From assembly GCA_002716165.1 (NCBI GenBank), contig PAZT01000025.1, positions 1 through 33,894 on the forward strand: a DNA stretch of 33,894 bases, read 5' to 3'. The DNA is from Deltaproteobacteria bacterium. GTDB lineage: Bacteria; SAR324; NAC60-12. The notes under the pieces are model-generated. The model had not been told where the DNA came from and did no database searches. It saw only the letters and a list, made by a program, of their open reading frames with translations. Below, in pieces: positions 19,580-29,621 of this stretch (position 1 is its first letter; every line of letters begins with the position of its first letter). The position numbers and the translations under genes were made by a program.

Positions 19580-21094
19580 CTACTGAGCAACAATTCTTCC
19601 TTCAATTTTTGGAGAAACAGTTCCTTTGGATTTAATATAATCCATTACCATACTTGCCATAAGTTTTGCTCCACTTGCATCAATAATGACCTTACCTTGT
19701 TTAAATACTGTGTAACCGTCTCCCCCTTTAGCCAAGAAATCATTGGTTGCAATAGTATAAGTTCTTCCTTTACTTAAAGGACTATTCCCTACTTTCACTG
19801 ATTTAATTCGACTACCTGCTTTTGCCTTAGGGTTGTAGGTAAAACTCATCCCTGAAACCTGTGGGAATCGACCAGAATTTTGTTCAACTTGACTGACACC
19901 GTTTTCCAAAGCTTCCCAGATTTGTAAGCCTGTGAGTTGAAGCTTCACTACTACGTTTCCAAACGGGAGCTCAGATAAGATATCCCTTCTAATAATCTTA
20001 GTACCAGGATCATAAATCTTCTTAGCCCTGATTCCCCCACCATTTGTGAGGCCAATTTCTGCTTTCACACCTTCACGCATAGCATCTATGATTAGATTGC
20101 CAATTGCTGCTTCTTCGGTACGTACAGTTTTTTTACGGCTATCTAATTCTGAATCTGTCTTTCCAATTTCAACATCTAACTCTTTACCTAATAAATCCTC
20201 ATAGGATTTCACCTTGGAAGCTATTGCAGTGTCCTCTTTAATATGTTTTGTGTCTACATAGCGCATGTCAGTTTCCCAACTAAACCTTTTTTTCCCTCGC
20301 TTAATGTAGGATTTCATATGAACATCCAAAACACCCACTTTTTCTGCATCTTCTCCTGCATCCATCCAAACATCCTTTCCATTGTCAAAAAATATATGAT
20401 AGTGATCTTGACCAGAAAGCAAAACATCAATTAAACCACTTTGAAGAATTTCCATATCCTCAACAAAATCAAGATGACCTATAGCAACTATTAAATCGGC
20501 CCCTTGACCCTTAAGTTCTTTTGCTAGTTTTTTGGCTGTATCCATTACAGACAGAAACTGATCTGTTTCAGGACTCGAAACGTCTTTTACATACGGAGTT
20601 ACAAGACCCATTATTCCAACACGAAATGGTCCCACCATCTCCATTGCAGTTCTCACGGTTCCATCTACTGGCAGACCTTCATTATCAATTACATTACTGG
20701 CAAGTACAGTAAAATTAGACTGCCAAACACGTTCCCTAGTGATTTCTGGGCCAAAATCCCATTCGTGATTACCTAGCACCATATAATCAACACCAACAGC
20801 ATTAAGCATGTCTACGGTACTCTTTCCTTTATCCAATCCTGAAAGCAAGGAGGGAGAATATGCATCTCCAGCATGAATCAACAAAGAACGTATATTCCTT
20901 TTTGTTTGCTTTTTGAAAGTCTTAACCACACTTGCCAGCTTAGCATAACCACCCCTTCCATCTTCAGAAGTTAATTCTGGCATATCAGCTGCGAGAATAA
21001 ATCTAATTGTGGCAGATTCTTCTGCATTTGCAATAACCGGTACAAAAGCAATAAAACCTATTAAGAGGGCTGATAATAATTTTTTTAGTCGCAT
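19580..21094 (-). CDS. 5'-nucleotidase/UshA-like bifunctional metallophosphatase, exported
   Basis: 504 aa; signal peptide-like N-terminus (LLSALLIGFIAFVPVIANAEE), LIHAGDAYSPSLLSG, MVLGNHEWDFG, GHLDF; C-terminal LTNGGGIRAKKI...SELPFGNVVVKLQLTG. Confidence 0.93.
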   Translation of the reverse strand: MRLKKLLSALLIGFIAFVPVIANAEESATIRFILAADMPELTSEDGRGGYAKLASVVKTFKKQTKRNIRSLLIHAGDAYSPSLLSGLDKGKSTVDMLNAVGVDYMVLGNHEWDFGPEITRERVWQSNFTVLASNVIDNEGLPVDGTVRTAMEMVGPFRVGIMGLVTPYVKDVSSPETDQFLSVMDTAKKLAKELKGQGADLIVAIGHLDFVEDMEILQSGLIDVLLSGQDHYHIFFDNGKDVWMDAGEDAEKVGVLDVHMKSYIKRGKKRFSWETDMRYVDTKHIKEDTAIASKVKSYEDLLGKELDVEIGKTDSELDSRKKTVRTEEAAIGNLIIDAMREGVKAEIGLTNGGGIRAKKIYDPGTKIIRRDILSELPFGNVVVKLQLTGLQIWEALENGVSQVEQNSGRFPQVSGMSFTYNPKAKAGSRIKSVKVGNSPLSKGRTYTIATNDFLAKGGDGYTVFKQGKVIIDASGAKLMASMVMDYIKSKGTVSPKIEGRIVAQ

Positions 21095-21361
21095 AGAATT
21101 CTCCTCAATATCTAAATAGTTGAATTTTTTTTAGCACAGACCATATAAATTGCCTGAACTTTCGTAAAATTAACCCATTCATAAAGAATGGGAATAAGAC
21201 CTGATGAAAATAAAAATTATTTTTGCAATAATTTATAGAGTCTTCCTTGCTTCGATGAAATCTTTAAGCTACGATGACGTAATATTACTAAAAAAAATAT
21301 TTTCATCAATTCACTACACAATGAAAATTACTCCAGTTAAAAAAAAGTTTCCAATAAAAAA

Positions 21362-23329
21362 ATGACTGTTTCTTCATCTGACTCTAAAATTAAAATCCTT
21401 CCGGAAAACTTAATTAATAAAATATCAGCTGGCGAGGTTGTTGAGCGGCCAGCGTCCGTTGTAAAGGAACTAATGGAGAACGCTATTGACTCTGGGGCAA
21501 CAGAGGTCCAAGTGGGTGTAAAAAATGGAGGTAAAGATCTAATTTCCATTCTGGATAACGGCTGTGGAATGAATGAATCTGATGCTCATCTTGCTGTGGC
21601 AAGACACGCAACAAGCAAAATATATAATGAAGACGACTTGTTTCGCATTAGCACACTAGGATTCCGCGGTGAAGCCCTTGCTTCCATTGCATCAGTTTCT
21701 CATTTTGAGTTGCTGACATGTAATGATGAAAAACGAGGTGGAACCAGAATTTTTATTAAAGGGGGATATGTTAATCAACAAAGCAGAATTGGATTCCCAA
21801 AAGGGACAAAAGTGACCGTAGAAAGACTTTTTTTCAACACACCCGCAAGATTAAAGTTCCTTAAAACAACAGCCACCGAACTTCAGCATATTCAAATGCA
21901 TATATTGCAAAAATCTTTGGCTAATCCAAATATTCATTTTCGTCTCACACACAACCAAAAGCTTTTGCTTAATTTGCCTAGAGGAGATGATTTGCAGATA
22001 CGTATTCAACAAATTTTTGGTGAAGAGTTTTTAGACACTATATTTCCAGTAAATCACGAGGAAACATCTATGAATTTTTCAGGTTTTATCTCATTTCCTT
22101 CAAAACCCAGAAAAAGCAGACGCTGGCAGTATATTTTTGTAAATGATCGAAATGTCAAATCACCTACTGTAACCCGTGGAATTTATGACGGTTATGGTAT
22201 CTTCATGGGAAAAACTCAACATCCTGCTTTTTTCCTCAGTATTAAGCTTGATCCCACCGAAATAGATGTAAATGTTCATCCAGCCAAAACAGAAATTCGT
22301 TTCCGTAACAGTCAACTGATACACACAATTCTGGAAGATCAAATTTCCACTGCCTTGAAAGAATGTGCGAGCCGCAGGTTTTTTGGGCGGAAACATTCAC
22401 AATCTCACAAGTCTTACACTGGAATTTCAGGTCAAATTGAAATGCCCATTGAAGACCAACTTCCACTGGAGGGTAAAAAATCATCATATCCAACTACATC
22501 GAAGAAATTACGCTCCAAAAGTGAGTATAGAGATCTCAAGCCTATAGATGCACTTAGATACAAAGAATCAAGTGCAGAATTTTTCCAGAATCGAGCACAT
22601 GATTCCTCAACTTTATCAGACATCAAAACAAAAACTCAGATCTCTTCAACTACAGCTTTAAGCACACATGCCAGTTCAATCAAGAAAAATTTTGTTTTAG
22701 AAAGCAAAATACAAAATCTTTTAATGATTTATCCGCTTCCTAATAAATCAAAAAATATTAGGGTTCTAGGACAATTCCGTGAAACCTTTATCATTTTTGA
22801 AAATGATAATGGACTTGTACTGATTGATCAATGTGCTCTTCACCAACGCCTGATATATGAAGTACTTTTTGAGGCAATTCGAAAAAAGAAAGTCCCAGTT
22901 AAAACTTCCAAAGCTTCATTATTGCTTGAATTGACTCCTAAGGAATCTGTGATGTTAGAAAAAATTTTTGAACTTCTCTCAATTTGTGGATTTGCTTTAA
23001 GTCCATTTGGTGGAAACACCTTTGCAGTAAATTCTATTCCAAAGTTTTTGTTTGAAGATCAAGTAAATAAAGTCATTAGAAAAATCTTAGACAGATCGAC
23101 ACTTTTTAAAAAAAGTTCAGAAGCTGAAGAAACATTAAGTTACATTGCTTTGAAAGTAGCAGAGATTTCCTCAATAAAACCAGTACAAATACTTGAAATG
23201 GAAGAAATGGAATGTCTACTTGCCCAGTGGGAATCTTTGGGAAGTCCTTTTTACTCTATGCAGGATACTCCATTATTAATTGAAATTTCTTTGCAGGAAA
23301 TCAAAAAAAAATTAAGGATGTTATTGTAA
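21362..23329 (+). CDS. mutL: DNA mismatch repair protein MutL
   Basis: 655 aa; IKILPENLINKISAGEVVERPASVVKELMENAIDSGAT, DNGCGM, TLGFRGEALASIASV, GTKVTVERLFFNTPARLKFLK; eroded C-terminal DQHA motif. Confidence 0.96.
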   Translation: MTVSSSDSKIKILPENLINKISAGEVVERPASVVKELMENAIDSGATEVQVGVKNGGKDLISILDNGCGMNESDAHLAVARHATSKIYNEDDLFRISTLGFRGEALASIASVSHFELLTCNDEKRGGTRIFIKGGYVNQQSRIGFPKGTKVTVERLFFNTPARLKFLKTTATELQHIQMHILQKSLANPNIHFRLTHNQKLLLNLPRGDDLQIRIQQIFGEEFLDTIFPVNHEETSMNFSGFISFPSKPRKSRRWQYIFVNDRNVKSPTVTRGIYDGYGIFMGKTQHPAFFLSIKLDPTEIDVNVHPAKTEIRFRNSQLIHTILEDQISTALKECASRRFFGRKHSQSHKSYTGISGQIEMPIEDQLPLEGKKSSYPTTSKKLRSKSEYRDLKPIDALRYKESSAEFFQNRAHDSSTLSDIKTKTQISSTTALSTHASSIKKNFVLESKIQNLLMIYPLPNKSKNIRVLGQFRETFIIFENDNGLVLIDQCALHQRLIYEVLFEAIRKKKVPVKTSKASLLLELTPKESVMLEKIFELLSICGFALSPFGGNTFAVNSIPKFLFEDQVNKVIRKILDRSTLFKKSSEAEETLSYIALKVAEISSIKPVQILEMEEMECLLAQWESLGSPFYSMQDTPLLIEISLQEIKKKLRMLL

Positions 23330-23609
23330 CCTTTCTAAAAATTTTTATTGTCTTGATCATGATTTGTCTCGAAATGTTAGAATGTGTGCCTTGACACTAA
23401 ATCCATTTTTAGCTGCGATATTAATTTAGATGCATTATTGAGAAGTGGTTGTAAGTTTGATTAAAGCTTATTTTCTTTGCATCAAAAATAAGTAAAACTA
23501 TTTTACTGTAAAACTTAATGATTCTAATTAATCCTTTCAATATTATATCAAAAAATTTAATATTCTAAAAATTCTTTACCTATAACTTAATGAAAAACTT
23601 AAAAAAATA

Positions 23610-24557
23610 ATGCCTAAAAAAAATCAACATCATAAACTTATTATACTTGGTTCGGGGCCTGCCGGACTCACTGCCGCAATCTACGCCGCAAGAGCAATGT
23701 TAAGCCCTGTAGTAGTATCTGGTCGAGAAGCCGGAGGACAGTTAATGATAACAACTGATGTTGAAAATTATCCCGGCTTCCCTGAAGGAATTCAAGGACC
23801 TGAAATGATGGCTTTACTAAAGGCACAGGCTTTACGATTTGGTACCAAATTTTTATCAGGGGATGTGATTGAGGCTGATTTAAGTAAAAGTCCTTTTAAG
23901 CTTAATTTGGAAAACAAAGACACCTTAAGCTGCGATACTCTTATAATTTCATCCGGTGCTTCAGCACGTTGGCTTGGTTTGGACTCAGAAAAAGAATTCA
24001 GTGGCAAAGGTGTCTCAGCATGCGCTACCTGTGATGGTTTTTTTTTCCGTAACCAAGATGTTGGAGTTGTTGGCGGTGGAGATACTGCCTTAGAGGAAGC
24101 CCTTTATTTGGCAAATATGTGTAAAAGTGTCACACTAATTCATAGGAGAGATGAATTGCGAGGTAGCAAAATTATGCAGAAACGTACCATTGATAATGAA
24201 AAAATATCTATTTTTTGGGATACGGTTGTTGAGGAAGTATTAGGTAACTCAGAGAAGGGAATGACTTCTCTTAAAGTAAGGAACATCAAAAATGATGTCG
24301 TCTCCGAACACCCATTCACAGGATTATTCATTGCTATAGGACATACACCGAATACCAGTTTATTCAAAAACCAACTTAAACTGGATGAAAACGGTTACAT
24401 CCAAGTTAGACCAGGTACTACTTATACATCAGTCGATGGAGTTTTTGCATCTGGAGATGTCCAAGACAATTTTTATAGGCAGGCAGTTACAGCTGCAGGG
24501 ACTGGGTGTATGGCTGCAATTGATGCTGAGCGCTGGCTTGCTAAGCATTCCATTTAA
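23610..24557 (+). CDS. trxB: Thioredoxin-disulfide reductase
   Basis: 315 aa; ILGSGPAGLTAAIYAARA, CATCDGFFFRNQDVGVVGGGDTALEEALYL, FASGDVQDNFYRQAVTAAGTGCMAAIDAERWL. Confidence 0.96.
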   Translation: MPKKNQHHKLIILGSGPAGLTAAIYAARAMLSPVVVSGREAGGQLMITTDVENYPGFPEGIQGPEMMALLKAQALRFGTKFLSGDVIEADLSKSPFKLNLENKDTLSCDTLIISSGASARWLGLDSEKEFSGKGVSACATCDGFFFRNQDVGVVGGGDTALEEALYLANMCKSVTLIHRRDELRGSKIMQKRTIDNEKISIFWDTVVEEVLGNSEKGMTSLKVRNIKNDVVSEHPFTGLFIAIGHTPNTSLFKNQLKLDENGYIQVRPGTTYTSVDGVFASGDVQDNFYRQAVTAAGTGCMAAIDAERWLAKHSI

Positions 24558-24632
24558 AAAAATATTATGAAGAATTAAATTCAAATCAAAAAATCTCAAA
24601 AAAATAAAAACTAATGCAAATTAAAAAAAATC

Positions 24633-25109
24633 ATGTTCAACAAATCTGTGCTTTTGGTCGTTACAGCTCAAACTGTTGTAATTATTGGATTGATATATTT
24701 GATATGGAATCAGAAATCAAATGAATTTATCCTAAATAAAAATATAATACTCTTAGTAGCTATATTTTCAGTTGTAATAGCTATAGCGGTATTATTACTA
24801 TACAAAAAAAATACAACTGGCAGCAAAGGGAAAGTAAGGAAAGACGGCACCGTAAAATGGTTCAGCCCAAGTAAGGGCTTTGGCTTTATTGAACAGGATA
24901 TTGGTGATGATCTCTTTGTCCATCAGTCTGAGATACGTCAGTCTGGATTTCGCTATCTGAATTTAGGAGACAGGGTTAGATATGAAGTAGGATCTGGGAA
25001 AAAAGGTCCTGTTGCTCTCAAAGTAATCCGTATTAAACCTGCTGACCCAGAAAAATATGAAACTTATATTGAAGAACCAGAAGAGAAAATAATTAGGATA
25101 GTCTCTTAA
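24633..25109 (+). CDS. Membrane protein with C-terminal cold-shock domain
   Basis: 158 aa; two hydrophobic segments (VLLVVTAQTVVIIGLIYLIW, IILLVAIFSVVIAIAVLLLY) followed by GTVKWFSPSKGFGFIEQDIGDDLFVHQSEI. Confidence 0.88.
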   Translation: MFNKSVLLVVTAQTVVIIGLIYLIWNQKSNEFILNKNIILLVAIFSVVIAIAVLLLYKKNTTGSKGKVRKDGTVKWFSPSKGFGFIEQDIGDDLFVHQSEIRQSGFRYLNLGDRVRYEVGSGKKGPVALKVIRIKPADPEKYETYIEEPEEKIIRIVS

Positions 25110-25129
25110 AAGGTTTATATATATCAAAT

Positions 25130-26353
25130 ATGAAAAGAAAAAAACTAGTTTTAGCTTATTCAGGGGGTCTTGATACCTCAGTAATTGTTCATTGGCTTAA
25201 TAATCAGGGATATGAAGTAATCGCTCTTTGTCTTGATTTAGGACAAAAAGGGGAAGACATTGAGAAAATACTTGCAAAAGGCAAAAAGGCTGGTGCTGCA
25301 AAAGTTCTGATTGAAAATGTAGAAGAGGAGTTTGTTAAGGACTATGTTTTTAACTCTATTAAATGGAATGCCTTATATGAAGGAACCTATCTGCTTGGTA
25401 CTTCACTAGCACGTCCTTTGATTGCCAAGAAACAAATTGAAATTGCAGAAAAGGAGGGTGCCTCTGCTGTATCTCATGGTGCTACCGGCAAAGGCAATGA
25501 TCAGGTTCGGTTTGAGCTAAGTTACTATGCGCTTAAACCTGATATTCAAGTGATTGCCCCTTGGAAAATTCCAGAGTTTTACAAAAAATATCCTGGACGT
25601 TCCGAATTACTGGACTATGCAAAAAAATTTGGAATACCTGTGAAGGCTACAAAAGAAAGTCCCTGGAGCTCTGATGAAAACCTTATGCATATTAGTTTTG
25701 AATCAGGAATGCTAGAAGATCCATGGCAAGCTCCGATGCAGGATATGTATGAATTATCAAATTCTCCTCAACAAGCTCCTTCTGAACCTCAGGAAGTTCT
25801 AATTGAATTTAAAAACGGGAACCCGACTACAGTTGATGGCAAAAAATACTCTCCTGCAAATTTGCTGAGAAAACTCAATGAAATAGGTGGGAAACATGGA
25901 ATAGGCAGAGTAGATATGGTGGAATCAAGGTTTGTAGGTATGAAAAATCGTGGTGTTTATGAAACTCCAGGTGGTACGATTTTACATATCACACATCGGG
26001 CAATTGAATCAATTACATTAAATCGTGGTGTAATCAATTTAAAAGATTCTCTAATGCCACGATTCGCACAATTGACATATGATGGTTTCTGGTTTTCGCC
26101 GGAAATGGAAGTTTTACTAGATATGGTTAAAAAAACTCAGGAACCAGTAAATGGTACTGTTCGTCTGGACCTTTTCAAGGGAAATTGTATTGTTACAGGA
26201 CGCAAATCACCTAATAGTTTGTACGTAGAGGATATGGCAACTATGGAAGCTGATCATGGCGCTTATGACCCTGAAGATGCTATTGGCTTCATAAAGCTTC
26301 ATTCGCTCCCACTCAGAATTCATGCAGGACAGAAAGTAATCTTGGAAAAATAG
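25130..26353 (+). CDS. argG: Argininosuccinate synthase
   Basis: 407 aa; KKLVLAYSGGLDTSVIVHWL, HGATGKGNDQVRFEL, SPWSSDENLMHISFESG, KGNCIVTGRKSPNSLY. Confidence 0.97.
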   Translation: MKRKKLVLAYSGGLDTSVIVHWLNNQGYEVIALCLDLGQKGEDIEKILAKGKKAGAAKVLIENVEEEFVKDYVFNSIKWNALYEGTYLLGTSLARPLIAKKQIEIAEKEGASAVSHGATGKGNDQVRFELSYYALKPDIQVIAPWKIPEFYKKYPGRSELLDYAKKFGIPVKATKESPWSSDENLMHISFESGMLEDPWQAPMQDMYELSNSPQQAPSEPQEVLIEFKNGNPTTVDGKKYSPANLLRKLNEIGGKHGIGRVDMVESRFVGMKNRGVYETPGGTILHITHRAIESITLNRGVINLKDSLMPRFAQLTYDGFWFSPEMEVLLDMVKKTQEPVNGTVRLDLFKGNCIVTGRKSPNSLYVEDMATMEADHGAYDPEDAIGFIKLHSLPLRIHAGQKVILEK

Positions 26354-26396
26354 AGCTATAAATTTTATAATCACCTTTCTAAACTATGAAATAAGT

Positions 26397-27221
26397 ATGA
26401 AGATTAACAAATTATTTCAACTGCTCACGGTATTATTTTTCCTTTCTACTTGCTATCTGGTTTACGTCCTTTACATTTCACCAGTAAAAAATGTTGTTAG
26501 TCCACAAACTGCCAAAATGGAAGTAAATATCATTCCCAATTCTGCGGAAAAAACTCCTGAAAATGTACAAGTTTCGGAAGAAGAAATCCAGCGACTGCTT
26601 GATGTTGAAAATGAACAGAAAGAACTTATTCTTCTTTTTGAAAGAGTTTCAGCAGATCTGAAAGACACCAAAAGATCAAAAAAAATACTGGATCATTTAT
26701 TGTTGGGAAGATCTGTATTAAGTGATTTTGGCAAAAGTTTTTTAAACCATAAACTTTTTGAAAAGTCAGGTGGATTTTTAAGCTATATGCGTAAAAAAAC
26801 AAAAACTTATTTGAATGATGGAAAACTGATTATTAATCCTAGAGGAATCAAAAAGAAAGACATAGGTATTTTTCGAAAAGAAATTACAAACTGGCTCCTA
26901 GATAGAAAAGATACTGAAATAGAGGCTGTTGCAAGATTTTTGAGTTTTTTCTTTGCAGAGACATTGTATGACATTCCCATGACTATGCTAGCTTCTCGTA
27001 TGACTCCTGAACTGGAAGAAATTGATTACAGTAGTCCTGTACTTTTAAAAAAAGTTCTCACTACTGCTAGTCGGGATTCTAATGGAGAAATGAATGAAAA
27101 AGATCCTGCTAGTATTGAAAATTATACTATGTCACAACAGTTTTTTTTTCGCAGGGGGCCAAAAATTACAGGGAAAGCCATAGTATTTTTCAAAGCTTAC
27201 CTTAGCTACACCGATATTTAA
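26397..27221 (+). CDS. Hypothetical protein with N-terminal transmembrane anchor
   Basis: 274 aa; LLTVLFFLSTCYLVYVLYI segment followed by a charged, helical region; no family recognised. Confidence 0.65.
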   Translation: MKINKLFQLLTVLFFLSTCYLVYVLYISPVKNVVSPQTAKMEVNIIPNSAEKTPENVQVSEEEIQRLLDVENEQKELILLFERVSADLKDTKRSKKILDHLLLGRSVLSDFGKSFLNHKLFEKSGGFLSYMRKKTKTYLNDGKLIINPRGIKKKDIGIFRKEITNWLLDRKDTEIEAVARFLSFFFAETLYDIPMTMLASRMTPELEEIDYSSPVLLKKVLTTASRDSNGEMNEKDPASIENYTMSQQFFFRRGPKITGKAIVFFKAYLSYTDI

Positions 27222-27320
27222 AAATCTAAAAAATTTCAGATTTAATAATTCCCACCTCTTAAGTTTGATCCCAAAATAAATAGGGACTTAAATAACCGAC
27301 CTAAAAAAATTTTTACAAAA

Positions 27321-28309
27321 ATGGAAATAAGAATTATTGGTGCGGACGATTTTCGTAAAGCCTTGAAGAAGAAAGATGCAATTGCAGGGATGCATAGAGC
27401 ATTCCGACGCTTATCTCCTGGGAATGTGGAGATGCCTCTCCGGGGACGCCTGCTGGTTACTGAACAGTATGGAGTGCTTCTTACAATGCCTTCTGCGCTC
27501 CCATAAGACGCGGAATTAGCAGTAAAGCTTGTAACTGTTTTTGGCGAAAATCCACGTCGAGAATCACCTCTGATTCATACAATAGTAATTGTCCTTGATT
27601 ATAATAGCGGACAAATCAAAGCACTGATAGATGGCGAAGTTTTGACAACGATTCGAACCGGAGCTGCGGTTGGAGCTGCTACAGATTTACTTGCTAGGAA
27701 GGATGCCTCAAAGGTTGGAGTAATAGTTAGCAGCAAGCTCGCACAATCTCAAATAGAAGCCGTTTGCTCGGTACGCAATATTGAACATGTGAGAGTTTTT
27801 AACCCTAATCCAGAACATGCCCAGAAATGTGCAGAAGAAATGTCTGGAAAAGGTTTGTACCAAATGATGTTAAGGCCGTCTCGTCTTCACAAAAAGCTAT
27901 AAAAAATGTGGATATTGTCTGTACAGCTACAACTTCGCTTACACCTGTAATTGCCTTTGAACACCTTAAACAAGGTGTTCATATAAATGCAGTCGGTGCA
28001 TTTAAACCAGATATGCAGGAAATTGATGCCACTACCATTTTAAATGCACTCGTTGTTGTAGATTCTCTTGAGTCTGTCCTTTCAGAAGCAGGTGATTTAT
28101 TAATTTCCATCAGTCATGGTTTAATAACAAAAAAACATGTTCATGCAGAAATTGGAGAAATTTACAACGGCACAAAAAATGGCAGGACTTATGCTGGTCA
28201 AATTACATTATTTAAATCATGTGGCGTAGCGGTTCAAGATACCGTTTCCGCAAGTATTGTCTTCAAAAAGGCAGAAAGTGAAAATCTTGGAACTTTGGTC
28301 AATATTTAG
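27321..28309 (+). pseudogene. Ornithine cyclodeaminase/mu-crystallin family, disrupted
   Basis: Frame-3 segments 27321-27506 (ends at TAA) and about 27507-27902 read through as one family member, then the frame shifts to 27827-28309 (VPNDVKAVSSSQKAIKNVDIVCTATTSLTPVI). The Rossmann glycine motif is also lost (VIVSSKLAQSQIEAV). Confidence 0.8.
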
Positions 28310-28311
28310 TC

Positions 28312-29469
28312 ATGAAGTTAACTGCTAAAACAGCCTCCGTATTAATTATAGGTGGAGGAGTAATGGGGTCAAGTACAGCTTATCATCTGGCAAATTGTGG
28401 CCTTAAAAATATTTTACTGATTGAACGTGAACACTTCTTCGGCTCAGGTTCAACTGGCCGTTGCGCAGGTGGTATTCGATATCAATTCAATTCGGATGTG
28501 AATATTCGACTTTCAAAGGCAAGCCTTCCTATGATTGACAGATTTGAAGAAGAAACTGGACAGTCGGCTCTAGTTCATAAATGCGGTTACGTTTTCGTAT
28601 TAACTTCTGAAAAAGATTTGGATATGTTTCAAAAATCTGTAAAAAATCAAAATTCTTTAGGCGTTAATACAGAATGGCTTGACAGATATGAAATTCAAAA
28701 AATAACTGATCCTTGCCTATTCCCAGATGCTCTTGCTGGAACATTTAATGCTGATGAGGGCTTGGCTGACCCAAACAGCATTGTCTTGGGCTATATCAAT
28801 AAAGCAAAAAAACTAGGAGTTACTTGTATTACAGATTGTTTTGCAACTGAAATTGTTGTTAAAAATAATAGTGTATACAAAGTCAAAACCAGTTCAGGAG
28901 AAATATATACTGATTGTGTTGTGAATACATGTGGTCCCTGGAGTGCGGCCTTAGGAAAAGCATTAGGACTTGAGATACCAGTTTCGCCGCTGCGGCGTCA
29001 GTGGTTTGTTACGAATTCTCTACCTACGCTTCCTGCTGAATTTCCTTTTGTTATAGATTTCTCACAAAGCCTTTATTTTCATATTGAGGGTTCTGGAATC
29101 TTAAGTGGCATGTCTAATCCCAGAGAAATAATCGGAGAGAATCAAAGGATAGACAACCATTGGGAACTTAAGCACATAGAGGCAGCTTTAAAACGCATGC
29201 CCATTTTAGAAAATATTGGAATTTTGGCAAGACAGGCAGGTCTATATGAGGTTACTCCTGATTCACATCCCATTATCGGTTCAACTCCGGTAAATGGTTT
29301 TTACCTTCTCACAGGATTTTCGGGTCATGGTTTTATGCATGGACCTGTTTGTGGAAAGCTCATGGCTGAAATACTGATTAATGGATATGCTTCAACAGTT
29401 GATATTAGCATGTTGGATTATAAAAGATTTTCAGAAAAACGTCTAATTAAAGAACATAACGTTGTTTGA
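28312..29469 (+). CDS. FAD-dependent oxidoreductase (DAO family, sarcosine oxidase beta-like)
   Basis: 385 aa; VLIIGGGVMGSSTAYHLANCGLKNILLIER, GSTGRCAGGIRYQF, VVNTCGPWSAALGKALGLEIPVSPLRRQWFVT, YLLTGFSGHGFMHGPVCGKLMAE. Confidence 0.92.
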   Translation: MKLTAKTASVLIIGGGVMGSSTAYHLANCGLKNILLIEREHFFGSGSTGRCAGGIRYQFNSDVNIRLSKASLPMIDRFEEETGQSALVHKCGYVFVLTSEKDLDMFQKSVKNQNSLGVNTEWLDRYEIQKITDPCLFPDALAGTFNADEGLADPNSIVLGYINKAKKLGVTCITDCFATEIVVKNNSVYKVKTSSGEIYTDCVVNTCGPWSAALGKALGLEIPVSPLRRQWFVTNSLPTLPAEFPFVIDFSQSLYFHIEGSGILSGMSNPREIIGENQRIDNHWELKHIEAALKRMPILENIGILARQAGLYEVTPDSHPIIGSTPVNGFYLLTGFSGHGFMHGPVCGKLMAEILINGYASTVDISMLDYKRFSEKRLIKEHNVV

Positions 29470-29621
29470 TTTCTAGTTCTAAATTGCATCACAAAGTGTC
29501 CTAACTTAGAATGAAAATAATTTGACAAAAAAATTTAGATTAAATGGAGGGTGTTAAACTGCTATTAGATGGTAGGCTTAAATCCAAGAAATTTTGTAAA
29601 GTTAAGATATTTTTTTCAAAC

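Noticed and set aside
21202-21308. Inverted repeat TGATGAAAATA...TATTTTCATCA upstream of mutL, as a mobile element or structured RNA
   Set aside because: The arms are only 11 nt, AT-rich, and separated by 85 nt in AT-rich DNA; chance is a sufficient explanation.
21204-21365. 53-codon ORF MKIKIIFAIIYRVFLASMKSLSYDDVILLKK... overlapping the mutL start
   Set aside because: Low-complexity AT-rich composition, no recognisable family; not enough support to call a gene.
22160-22626. Several antisense and alternate-frame ORFs inside mutL (22160-22396, 22242-22493, 22365-22547, 22432-22626)
   Set aside because: They lie within a well-supported gene and have no protein-like features; typical shadow ORFs.
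27504-27506. In-frame stop in the ornithine cyclodeaminase-like gene as a second recoding event
   Set aside because: The codon is TAA, which is not used for Sec or Pyl. A separate frameshift and loss of the GxG motif also point to pseudogenisation.
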